DNA from: Bacteroidota bacterium
GTDB lineage: Bacteria; Bacteroidota; Bacteroidia; Chitinophagales; Saprospiraceae
NCBI GenBank assembly: GCA_008501835.1
Contig: QQUB01000171.1
Span: forward strand, 1-6,406
Reading direction: 5' to 3'
DNA: 6,406 nt
Each line of letters starts with the position of its first letter. Position 1 is the stretch's first letter. Under the pieces are notes generated by a model. It saw nothing but the letters and a program-made list of their open reading frames with translations, made no database searches and had not been told where the DNA came from. Both the position numbers and the translations under genes were made by a program. Below, in pieces: positions 1 through 6,376 of the stretch.

Positions 1-1113
1 ATCTGAATGATTGTCAATGAAGTCAGTATGATCTTCCGGATCGATTTCCATTTGTAAAAAGGAAGATTCAATGGCAGTTTTGAGGGCTTCGGTGATTTCT
101 TCAGTTGTTCCTCCTGTTTGTAAAAGAGCCTCAGCTTCTATGAATTTGATTTCTGCAAATGAAATTAAAGGTATAGAAGCATATTGCCTGGCCCAAACCA
201 ATTTGTTCGGATTGTCAGAATCATAAAAAAACCAGGTAGTTCCATCTGTAAACATAATTTTATCCAGCCGTGGGTCATTATTAGTTTCCAACTTGTTTGC
301 GAATCCATGTTGAATGATTAATGTGTTGGGCCTTTCAGTTGCAAAACTATACAATGGGTTTTGGGTACCGACCTGAGCACCCCAGAAAAAATCTGGTTGT
401 TCTTCCAGGTTTTGAAAGGTTTCGTTTTGAACGATGTCCAAAATTTCATTAAAATTTTCCGGATGCCGTTTTGAGGTATGTAAAAGATATCGGGCTTTTA
501 ATGCATATGCGAATTTTTTCCAAAATTGCATGTTCCCGTTATAGAGAACATCCCCGGATAATGAAAAGGGATTTTGCTCTAGGAGCAGAATGGCCTCATC
601 AAGCAAATTTTGTACACCTTCATAAACAGCTTGCTGGGAATCGTATTCTGGAAATGGGTAAACATTGCCTTGTACTGCCTGGGAAAAAGGAATGTCGCCA
701 AAAGATGCGGTTGCTTCCGCAAATTCATGAGCCATAATAATTTTAGCTACAGCTTCATAACCTCCTTCCCCTTGTTTTTCAGCCATATCAGCGATCGTTT
801 TTGCCTGGATCAGACTACCGCTAAAAAAGCCATAGTTCCAAACATTGTTAAAACCACCGGGAGGAAGTAGATTCTGCTTAAAAGGCTGAACACTTGAATC
901 AAATCCTGAGAGGTTTTGAATGATAACACTTGCGCTCCTCCCTAAAAGAGCAGATTGATTATGTGCCATTTGAGTAATGGCGGCGGGCAGTAATTCTTCC
1001 AGGCTTGCCTCTGTTATTTCGTCAGGAGACGCATTGTCCGTTTCAAAATCACAGGAAAAAGAGATTATTGTTAGGGACAGCAAAAAAACGAAGGATATAT
1101 TTTTATAATTCAT
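1..1113 (-). CDS. SusD/RagB-like surface nutrient-binding lipoprotein, 3' end cut by window edge
   Basis: The reading frame starts at ATG 1113..1111 and stays open to base 1, giving 371 residues with no stop. The C-terminus, probably 100 or more residues judging by usual family length, lies outside the window. Residues 1-20 form a lipoprotein signal peptide ending in ISFSC, with Cys21 as the lipidated residue. The acidic DFETD after Cys21 resembles a surface-export signal of Bacteroidota lipoproteins. Family hallmarks are FGDIPFSQA (138-146, usually FGDxPYSEA), the helical stretch around FWKKFAYALKARYLL (197-211), NDPRLDKI (279-286) and FAEIKFIEAEALL (319-331). These fit the SusD-like type that pairs with SusC/RagA receptors. 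The protein should sit on the cell surface as a lid over the SusC barrel and bind the ligand before import. The ligand cannot be inferred. It follows the receptor stop by 10 bp and is surely co-transcribed with it. No Shine-Dalgarno sequence is seen, which is normal in this phylum. Confidence 0.93.
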   Translation of the reverse strand, partial: MNYKNISFVFLLSLTIISFSCDFETDNASPDEITEASLEELLPAAITQMAHNQSALLGRSASVIIQNLSGFDSSVQPFKQNLLPPGGFNNVWNYGFFSGSLIQAKTIADMAEKQGEGGYEAVAKIIMAHEFAEATASFGDIPFSQAVQGNVYPFPEYDSQQAVYEGVQNLLDEAILLLEQNPFSLSGDVLYNGNMQFWKKFAYALKARYLLHTSKRHPENFNEILDIVQNETFQNLEEQPDFFWGAQVGTQNPLYSFATERPNTLIIQHGFANKLETNNDPRLDKIMFTDGTTWFFYDSDNPNKLVWARQYASIPLISFAEIKFIEAEALLQTGGTTEEITEALKTAIESSFLQMEIDPEDHTDFIDNHSD

Positions 1114-1123
1114 GGGTAATTTT

Positions 1124-4102
1124 TTAGAGGTCAAGTTTTACAGAAAGGCCATAGGAGCGAACTCCGGGCATATTGTAATAATCGAGTCCAAAACCATTGG
1201 AAGGTCCTGTGAGATTTGTTTCGGGATCAATGCCCGGGTATTTGGTTTTTAGCCAAAGATTATGAGCAAATAAGCTGAATGATATGTTGTGTATAGGACC
1301 TCCTCTGGAAGTACCCAAAAACAGATCGTATTGTATCGCTACGGTACGCAGTCTGACCCAACTGGCATCTTCTATATTCATTTCGCTGTATCCAAATCCA
1401 TATCGAACTCTGTAATACGAACCGAGACCGTTTTGAGGGTCTGCAAGGGCAACCTCTACAGTATTAGGGCTTCCGTCTTCGGTGACTCCCTCAAAAACCA
1501 TGAAGTCGTTTCTTTCTTCAGCAGATTGTAGTGTTACGCCAAAATAATCCATGACACCGCAAGTGCCGCACCACATATCCCCGCCTTTTTTGATTTCCAA
1601 TAATGCACTCACAGATAATTTTTGGCCAATCTTTATTCGATTGTAAAAGCCAGCTGTCCAATCGGGATTAGGATCCCCTAGAATTCTTTTTTCAGGGTCA
1701 TGCATGGGCCAGCCATTATTGTCAATGACTAATTGCCCTGCTTCATTCCTCAGGAAAGCATCCCCCCAGATAACACTATAAGGATGACCTTCAAAAATCC
1801 GGGCAGAGGTGGAGGTGAACCCGGCAAGCTGAATGTCCTGAGCGAACTCGGGTATTTTTTCAACAATGTTTTTGGCCTTATTGAAGTTAAGGGATAGATC
1901 CCAGGAAAATTTCGTCGTTTCCAAAGGCGTAGCATAAAGATCCAGTTCAATACCTCGATTGCTGATCTCTCCACCGTTAATGACGGTATTCTGAAACCCA
2001 CTGGATGCCGGAAGGTTTGACATTAAAATTATATCTGTGGTGTACGCGTCATAATAGGAAATGTCAAAGGCAAGTTTGTTCCAAATACTAAATGAGAGGC
2101 CAATTTCATAAGAGGTAGTGGTTTCAGGTTTCAGGTGATCATTGCCTAAAAAATCGGCAATCTCATACCCTGGAAGCGTCGAGGCACTTATGAATCCATC
2201 ACCACCAATGCTTACAGGTGTAAAGTAGTTTTGGGTAAGGTAGGTGGGAGCATCATTCGCTATTCTGCCATAACCAATGTTAATCTTTAAATGGTCAATA
2301 ACCCTATTTTGTCCGGAATTTTCAGGATTTTCAGGATTGAACATTTCCGACAGGTTTATACTGCCGGAAGCGCCATAAGAGAGGTAGCTTCCGGTTTTAG
2401 GAGGCAAAGCTGATGACCAGTCGTTTCGAGCTGAAAAATTAAATGTCAGCCATTTTTTATAACGCAAATCCAAAACTGCCAATACTCCTGCCATCTTCCT
2501 TTGCCTGGTTACCGTGCTCCCTTCCTGACTTTGGGTATTTTCAATAATATAAGATCCTGGATTGAGGATATTTATTCCATTGGTAGTAGTATCTCTGAAG
2601 TAGAATTGGAAATAATCAAATCCCAGCTGTGCCTTGTAGTACCATCCGGAATCATATTCTCTGCGAGCGTTGGCAGTAATGCTGGTGAATAAAGTATTTT
2701 GTTTTAGATCGGTAATATTGACCTCACCTTGAGACCTTCCCGGGTTGACATCCAGGGCACTTTTCCTGCTGTCCGTATAGTGATCAAGACCAACTCTGCC
2801 TTCGAGCCAATGATAGGTGTGGATAGGTAAAGGTTGAGCGCAGATCATAGAATAATTACCAATGAAACGCAGGTTTTCATCGTCAAAAGGGTTTTTGTTT
2901 ACAGACCAATATGGATTATCATAAATACCTGCCCGGTAAGATCGCTGGGCGCCACTTTCCAATTGGAATGCAGACAAATCATTTGCTGCTGCTTTTCCGG
3001 CTTTTCCATTGCCATTGTCGAATGTCGGGGTTGTACGCAATGTGCCCAACATTACTCCTTTTATATTACTGCCTCTTTGCAGACGGTATCCTCGTGAATT
3101 ACTCATATGGACCGAAAGAGCAGATCTGAAGGTTGAATTAAAAACATAATTGGCTTTTCCAAAGATGTTATTTCTTATAAAATTGGCCTTAGGAGCATAA
3201 CCATTGGAAATAGTTCTGCCTACGGAAAAAAGGTAGTCTGACTTTTTAGCAGTTCCCCCAACAGTAGCATTCAATTGATAGGCAAGTCCATCGATGAAAA
3301 AGGTATATGGATCATAGGCTACAGCAGGATTTCCGTTGCCTGTCCCCCTGGGGACTAATCGGCCGTTTGGGTCATATTCGTAACTGCCATCGCCATCAAA
3401 TTCCAGTTCGGAGATTTCAGGGCCCCAACTAAACCCTTCACCGGTATGAGGTCCCCTCCAGACTGGAACTCCTCCTGATGGTCTGCCCTGGGCATACTGA
3501 GATTGCCGGGCGGGTAGTTTGTTAACACTATTGGTCCAAATACTTGAAGTAACGGAGGCTCGGTTACGACGATCCATCCCTGATTTGGTAATGATTTCAA
3601 TGACTCCATTTCCTCCTCGTAAACCATGTCTCACTGTAGCGGCAGGACCTTTAAAAACCTTTACAGATTCAATGTCATCCGGATTAATATCGATGAGTCT
3701 GTTAGATAGATCCACACCGCCTACTCCATATCCCCAGGTATCATTGTTAACAGGTAAACCATCCAGGATGATCAAAGGAGCGTTGTCGTTCAGGATCGAA
3801 TTGTTGCCACGAATGCGTCCGTAAACAGCTGCTCCCGGAGAACCTGAACTGCTGGAAACGGATAGTCCGCTTACCTGACCCTTTAGAATAGCCAGGAAGT
3901 TGATTTGCCCAAGTTTTATGTCTTCTGAAATTGATTTCGATGCAAAGGGTACATAATTGCCGGAAGGAAATTTATGTAATAACGGGTGCATATAATCACA
4001 TTCCTGTAAAGTAGCAATGCTGTCCTGTTCCGAGGTTGATTGAGCGTATAAGGAAAGACATGTCCATGAGGACAAAATCATTAACCAAAAAGTTTTTTTC
4101 AT
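1124..4102 (-). CDS. SusC/RagA-family TonB-dependent outer-membrane receptor
   Basis: This 992-residue protein is the import channel of the SusCD pair, driven by TonB-ExbBD. Residues 1-20 form a signal peptide, likely cleaved after LYA. The plug domain spans about 45-175 and shows the SusC signatures ILKGQVSGLSV (72-82), the GRIRG segment (95-99), PLIILDGLPV (109-118), INPDDIESVKVFKG (139-152) and NGVIEIITKSG (165-175). The rest is the 22-stranded barrel, with ARNDWSSALP (558-567), the conserved GGDMWCGTCG segment (840-849), ASWVRLRTVAIQYDL and a typical C-terminal strand ending YGLSVKLDL. Two features are odd. The carboxypeptidase-regulatory-like N-terminal extension usual in SusC proteins is absent and no TonB box is recognisable. 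A CxxC (Cys845, Cys848) also occurs where I recall Asn and a basic residue in relatives. The ATG at 4102 is supported by the signal peptide directly after it. The downstream SusD gene begins 10 bp after the stop. The substrate is unknown. Confidence 0.96.
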   Translation of the reverse strand: MKKTFWLMILSSWTCLSLYAQSTSEQDSIATLQECDYMHPLLHKFPSGNYVPFASKSISEDIKLGQINFLAILKGQVSGLSVSSSSGSPGAAVYGRIRGNNSILNDNAPLIILDGLPVNNDTWGYGVGGVDLSNRLIDINPDDIESVKVFKGPAATVRHGLRGGNGVIEIITKSGMDRRNRASVTSSIWTNSVNKLPARQSQYAQGRPSGGVPVWRGPHTGEGFSWGPEISELEFDGDGSYEYDPNGRLVPRGTGNGNPAVAYDPYTFFIDGLAYQLNATVGGTAKKSDYLFSVGRTISNGYAPKANFIRNNIFGKANYVFNSTFRSALSVHMSNSRGYRLQRGSNIKGVMLGTLRTTPTFDNGNGKAGKAAANDLSAFQLESGAQRSYRAGIYDNPYWSVNKNPFDDENLRFIGNYSMICAQPLPIHTYHWLEGRVGLDHYTDSRKSALDVNPGRSQGEVNITDLKQNTLFTSITANARREYDSGWYYKAQLGFDYFQFYFRDTTTNGINILNPGSYIIENTQSQEGSTVTRQRKMAGVLAVLDLRYKKWLTFNFSARNDWSSALPPKTGSYLSYGASGSINLSEMFNPENPENSGQNRVIDHLKINIGYGRIANDAPTYLTQNYFTPVSIGGDGFISASTLPGYEIADFLGNDHLKPETTTSYEIGLSFSIWNKLAFDISYYDAYTTDIILMSNLPASSGFQNTVINGGEISNRGIELDLYATPLETTKFSWDLSLNFNKAKNIVEKIPEFAQDIQLAGFTSTSARIFEGHPYSVIWGDAFLRNEAGQLVIDNNGWPMHDPEKRILGDPNPDWTAGFYNRIKIGQKLSVSALLEIKKGGDMWCGTCGVMDYFGVTLQSAEERNDFMVFEGVTEDGSPNTVEVALADPQNGLGSYYRVRYGFGYSEMNIEDASWVRLRTVAIQYDLFLGTSRGGPIHNISFSLFAHNLWLKTKYPGIDPETNLTGPSNGFGLDYYNMPGVRSYGLSVKLDL

Positions 4103-4225
4103 ACTAATCCAAATTTCGTTTTCAACAGGGTAGTTGTAGCGGGTTTTGAAAGGTATGGTAAATTACTCCTTTATAATCAGCTGTGCAATTTCCAAAGCAA
4201 AAAATGACTCCAAAATCCCCTTGGT

Positions 4226-4248
4226 AAAAAAAACTTTAAAAAAATTTT
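4226..4248. other. A-tract / AT-rich segment in the divergent intergenic region
   Basis: Within the 259-bp region between the two divergent gene pairs lie an A8 run (4226-4233) and an A7T4 run (4238-4248), starting 12 bp apart. Phased A-tracts like these can bend DNA and often lie upstream of promoters. A structural role is inferred only from base composition. The rest of 4103-4285 shows no gene, RNA or clear promoter that I can support. Confidence 0.35.
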
Positions 4249-4285
4249 CAGCTCGAAAGCCTGATTTGAATCGTTGGTTCTGGGT

Positions 4286-4358
4286 TTACGTATATTTTAC
4301 TGATGTTACGAATTTTGTAAAATTGACCAAAAATCGTATATTTGTGTTCAAATCGTAA
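4286..4358. promoter_or_regulatory. Candidate operator cluster around the tetR promoter
   Basis: Several related short motifs surround the promoter. TTACG occurs at 4286-4290 and 4306-4310, exactly 20 bp apart. AAATCGTA occurs at 4331-4338 and 4350-4357, 19 bp apart, flanking the -7 element. The reverse complement of AAATCGTAA (4350-4358) matches 4306-4314 at 8 of 9 positions, so the outer sites form a spaced inverted repeat. An imperfect palindrome, TTACGAATTTTGTAA (4306-4320), covers the -33 element. The 9-mer CGTATATTT is also repeated at 4289-4297 and 4335-4343. TetR-family proteins usually bind palindromes overlapping their own promoter, so these are plausible self-operator sites. The region is AT-rich, so some of the matches may be chance. 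Confidence 0.4.
4314..4344 (+). promoter_or_regulatory. Bacteroidota-type promoter for tetR and the barrel gene
   Basis: TTTG at 4314-4317, a 19-bp spacer and TATATTTG at 4337-4344 match the primary sigma factor consensus of Bacteroidota (TTTG, 19-21 bp, TAnnTTTG) at every defined position. Transcription should begin near 4350, leaving a leader of only about 10-12 nt before the TTG start at 4362. The promoter lies 18 bp upstream of that start and would serve the two-gene unit. A poorer second candidate, TATATTTT at 4291-4298, sits upstream. Confidence 0.7.
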
Positions 4359-4361
4359 AAT

Positions 4362-4961
4362 TTGGACGAACATAAAAAAAATACAAAGTATCAGGATATT
4401 CTGAAAACAGCACATGATCTGTTTTGGAAGCACGGGATTAAACGGGTAACCATACAGGAGGTATGCAGGGAGGCGAAGGTGAGTAAAATGACCTTTTACA
4501 GGTTTTTTGAAAACAAAGTTGATCTGGCCAAAAAGGTATTGCAGCAGATGTTTGATGAAGGACTTGAGAAATACCGTGCCTTAATGGCTGAAGACATTTC
4601 TTTTGAAGAAAAGGTGAAGCGTCAGATCATGGCCAAATTTGAGGGTACCAAAGAAATCAGCTCCGAATTGGTCAAGGATATATATACGGACAAAACCCTC
4701 GGTCTGCATGATTATTGGGAGAAGCGAAGAATGGAAATGGTGAATTTGGTTTTGGAGGATTATGCCGATGCCCAGAAAAAGGGGTGGATTAGAAAGGACA
4801 TTAACCTCAATTTCATTTTCTATTTCAACGGTAAGGTGGCGGAGTGGATTTATGACCCGGTACTCAAGTCCATGTATGATACAGATCAGGAAGCAATAAT
4901 GGAAATCACCAAAATATTTTTCTACGGGATATTCCCTAGATCAGACAAAAACGATGAATAA
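4362..4961 (+). CDS. TetR/AcrR-family transcriptional regulator (TTG start)
   Basis: The gene encodes 199 residues, a normal length for a TetR regulator. Residues 10-56 are the N-terminal helix-turn-helix DNA-binding domain, with the ILKTAHDLFWKHGIKRVTI segment, then QEVCREAKVSKMTFYRFFENK including the recognition helix (about 40-48). The remainder is an all-helical ligand and dimerisation domain without a diagnostic motif, so the inducer is unknown. The start must be TTG at 4362. An in-frame TAA lies at 4356-4358, just two codons upstream, and the first ATG (4488, residue 43) falls inside the DNA-binding domain and would destroy it. A strong promoter ends 18 bp upstream. The 3' end overlaps the barrel gene by 8 bp (ATGAATAA), pointing to translational coupling. 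It probably represses its own operon. Control of the divergent SusCD genes is possible but unproven. Confidence 0.92.
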   Translation: MDEHKKNTKYQDILKTAHDLFWKHGIKRVTIQEVCREAKVSKMTFYRFFENKVDLAKKVLQQMFDEGLEKYRALMAEDISFEEKVKRQIMAKFEGTKEISSELVKDIYTDKTLGLHDYWEKRRMEMVNLVLEDYADAQKKGWIRKDINLNFIFYFNGKVAEWIYDPVLKSMYDTDQEAIMEITKIFFYGIFPRSDKNDE

Positions 4962-6114
4962 AAAACCGCTCATATGGTTGTTGTTAAGTTTCTTCCTAAC
5001 AGGAAAAATGACAGCCCAGGAGACGCAGGACACCGGCGATTCTCTGATGTTTAAAGGACAGGTTTCGGTTTTTGAATTGTTCAATCCGAATGCTACTCTG
5101 CCGCTTTGGACCGGAGCCCGATATATTCCACAATTGAACTATGAAGTAAGACTTCCCGAGCAACGAAAAATTGATTTTGAAGCTTCGGCTAATATTTTCG
5201 GAACGGTGGCTTTCCACCCTTTTGATAGCCTTGATGTGGATGGAGATGTTCAACCCTACAGAATTTGGGGGCGTTACTCCACACCACAATTTGAACTAAG
5301 AGCAGGATTACAAAAAATCAATTTTGGATCAGCTTCCCTGTTGCGCCCATTAATGTGGTTTGACCAAAGAGATCCTCGAGACCCGTTGCAATTGACTAAT
5401 GGTGTTTACGGAATTTTGGCGAGGTATTATTTCTTGAATAATGCCAATGTATGGGTTTGGGGTTTGTATGGCAACGATAATAACAAAGGCTGGGAGGTGG
5501 TCCCCTCTCACGGTAAAGTACCTGAGTTCGGTGGCCGGTTCCAGACTCCTGTGCCCCGGGGAGAAGCAGCCATTACTTTTCATCACAGAACTGCGGATAG
5601 TAGGTCATTTTATTTGCCGGAGTTCCAGTATGAGAAAGTGGCGGAAAACAAGATTGGCGTGGATGCCAAGTTTGACCTGACAGTTGGCTGCTGGTTTGAA
5701 GCGACCTGGGTGAATAAAAGTGAACCCATGGGTATGTTCACCAACCAGGAGATCATTAACCTGGGATTGGACTACACTTTCGGCATTGGTAATGGACTGA
5801 ATGTAATTGTGGAGCAACTGATTGCCGGTTTCGGAGAGCAGCCATTTGAGTTTGAAGAGACGGCAACTTTCACCCTATTGAATCTGAACTACCCGATTGG
5901 ATTTTTTGACAACATCAATGCAATAGTTTATTTCGACTGGGGCAATAAGCAGGCCTATAATTTTTTGACCTGGCAGAAGCAGTTTAATAATTTCTCTTTG
6001 TATGTAATGGGATTTGTAAATCCGAAAACTTACAATATTCCGACTCAGACTTTTACGGGAGAGAATTTATTTGCCGGAAGTGGATTGCAGGTGATGGTGG
6101 TGTATAATCACTGA
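4954..6114 (+). CDS. Predicted outer-membrane beta-barrel (porin-like) protein of unassigned family
   Basis: The gene encodes 386 residues beginning with a clear signal peptide, MNKKPLIWLLLSFFLTGKMT followed by AQ, probably cleaved around residues 21-22. The mature part has many short alternating polar/aromatic strands, for example FELRAGLQKINFG (113-125), GVYGILARYYF (150-160), NVWVWGLYG (165-173), AIVYFDWG (323-330) and FSLYVMGFV (347-355), and ends in a strand GLQVMVVYNH. This is the pattern of an outer-membrane barrel of perhaps 14-18 strands. A striking turn is RPLMWFDQRDPRDPLQLTNG (131-150), similar in style to the conserved hairpin of substrate-specific porins, though I cannot assign a family. 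No lipobox, plug domain or enzymatic motif is visible, and Cys246 is the only cysteine of the mature part. The start overlaps the end of the TetR gene, so the two are probably made together and this protein is the likely target of that regulator. A role in passage of a small molecule or drug is inference. Confidence 0.85.
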   Translation: MNKKPLIWLLLSFFLTGKMTAQETQDTGDSLMFKGQVSVFELFNPNATLPLWTGARYIPQLNYEVRLPEQRKIDFEASANIFGTVAFHPFDSLDVDGDVQPYRIWGRYSTPQFELRAGLQKINFGSASLLRPLMWFDQRDPRDPLQLTNGVYGILARYYFLNNANVWVWGLYGNDNNKGWEVVPSHGKVPEFGGRFQTPVPRGEAAITFHHRTADSRSFYLPEFQYEKVAENKIGVDAKFDLTVGCWFEATWVNKSEPMGMFTNQEIINLGLDYTFGIGNGLNVIVEQLIAGFGEQPFEFEETATFTLLNLNYPIGFFDNINAIVYFDWGNKQAYNFLTWQKQFNNFSLYVMGFVNPKTYNIPTQTFTGENLFAGSGLQVMVVYNH

Positions 6115-6119
6115 GAAGA

Positions 6120-6180
6120 CAGTTGAAAGTACCAGTACCAGTTGGCAGTCTTCAGTCCACAGTCTGCAGTTGGGTGTGAG
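6120..6180. repeat. CAGTNNN heptamer array, copy 1
   Basis: CAGT occurs at 6120, 6133, 6139, 6146, 6153, 6160 and 6167. The last five are exactly 7 bp apart, giving units CAGTTGG, CAGTCTT, CAGTCCA, CAGTCTG and CAGTTGG, while the unit at 6133 is the hexamer CAGTAC. The complement ACTG is absent, so the array is strand-asymmetric. It ends in GGGTGTGAG (6172-6180). Bases 6128-6157 are identical to 6260-6289 in copy 2. It begins 6 bp after the barrel stop codon. No coding function is evident. From memory, similar CAGT-rich intergenic repeats occur in other Bacteroidota genomes. Confidence 0.85.
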
Positions 6181-6246
6181 GTTTATCAAGGTTATGCCTT
6201 TGAGTGGATATGTGGGTAGAAAAGGCGGAACCTTGTCGAGGAGAAT

Positions 6247-6298
6247 AGTACCAGTTGGCAGTACCAGTACCAGTTGGCAGTCTTCAGTCGGGTGTGAG
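6247..6298. repeat. CAGTNNN heptamer array, copy 2
   Basis: CAGT occurs at 6252, 6259, 6265, 6271, 6278 and 6285, with spacings of 7, 6, 6, 7 and 7 bp. Bases 6260-6289 repeat 6128-6157 exactly over 30 bp. Bases 6247-6262 repeat part of the same block (6134-6149), and GGGTGTGAG closes this copy at 6290-6298 as it does copy 1. The 66 bp between the copies (6181-6246) holds no gene that I recognise, only a 7-bp inverted repeat, CAAGGTT (6187-6193) and AACCTTG (6229-6235). Confidence 0.85.
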
Positions 6299-6324
6299 TT
6301 TTGGGTTGAGAGTTAGAGTTTAAC

Positions 6325-6360
6325 CGCGAAGTGCGCAAGGAAGCGCAAGGGACGCAAGGA
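6325..6360. repeat. CGCAAGG tandem repeat
   Basis: CGCAAGG occurs three times, at 6334-6340, 6344-6350 and 6353-6359, with spacings of 10 and 9 bp, preceded by a degenerate unit CGCGAAG at 6325-6331. It is noncoding as far as I can see. Similar CGCAAAG-rich intergenic repeats are, from memory, widespread in Bacteroidota and some other bacteria. Confidence 0.8.
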
Positions 6361-6376
6361 ATTATCATTTTAACAA

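Noticed and set aside
471..870. Two overlapping plus-strand open frames (471-737 and 610-870)
   Set aside because: They lie antisense to the SusD-like gene, have no promoter or family features, and the minus-strand frame encodes clear SusD motifs across the same bases.
3519..3824. A 101-codon plus-strand open frame
   Set aside because: It is antisense to the highly conserved SusC plug domain and its translation shows no recognisable domain.
4115..4190. Possible susC promoter, TACCTTTC on the minus strand
   Set aside because: It matches seven of eight -7 positions, but no TTTG or TTG lies 19-21 bp upstream on the minus strand, so it is too weak to annotate.
6115..6153. Possible terminator, GAAGAC (6115-6120) with GTCTTC (6148-6153)
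   Set aside because: The stem is only 6 bp with a 27-bp loop and there is no T-run after it; the pairing arises from the CAGT repeats.
6187..6235. Inverted repeat CAAGGTT / AACCTTG
   Set aside because: Seven pairs separated by 35 bases without a T-run are not enough to call a terminator or structured RNA.
6120..6298. CRISPR array
   Set aside because: The units are 6-7 bp with no 25-35 bp repeats alternating with unique spacers of similar size, and no cas gene is present. The two 30-bp copies are only a single duplication.
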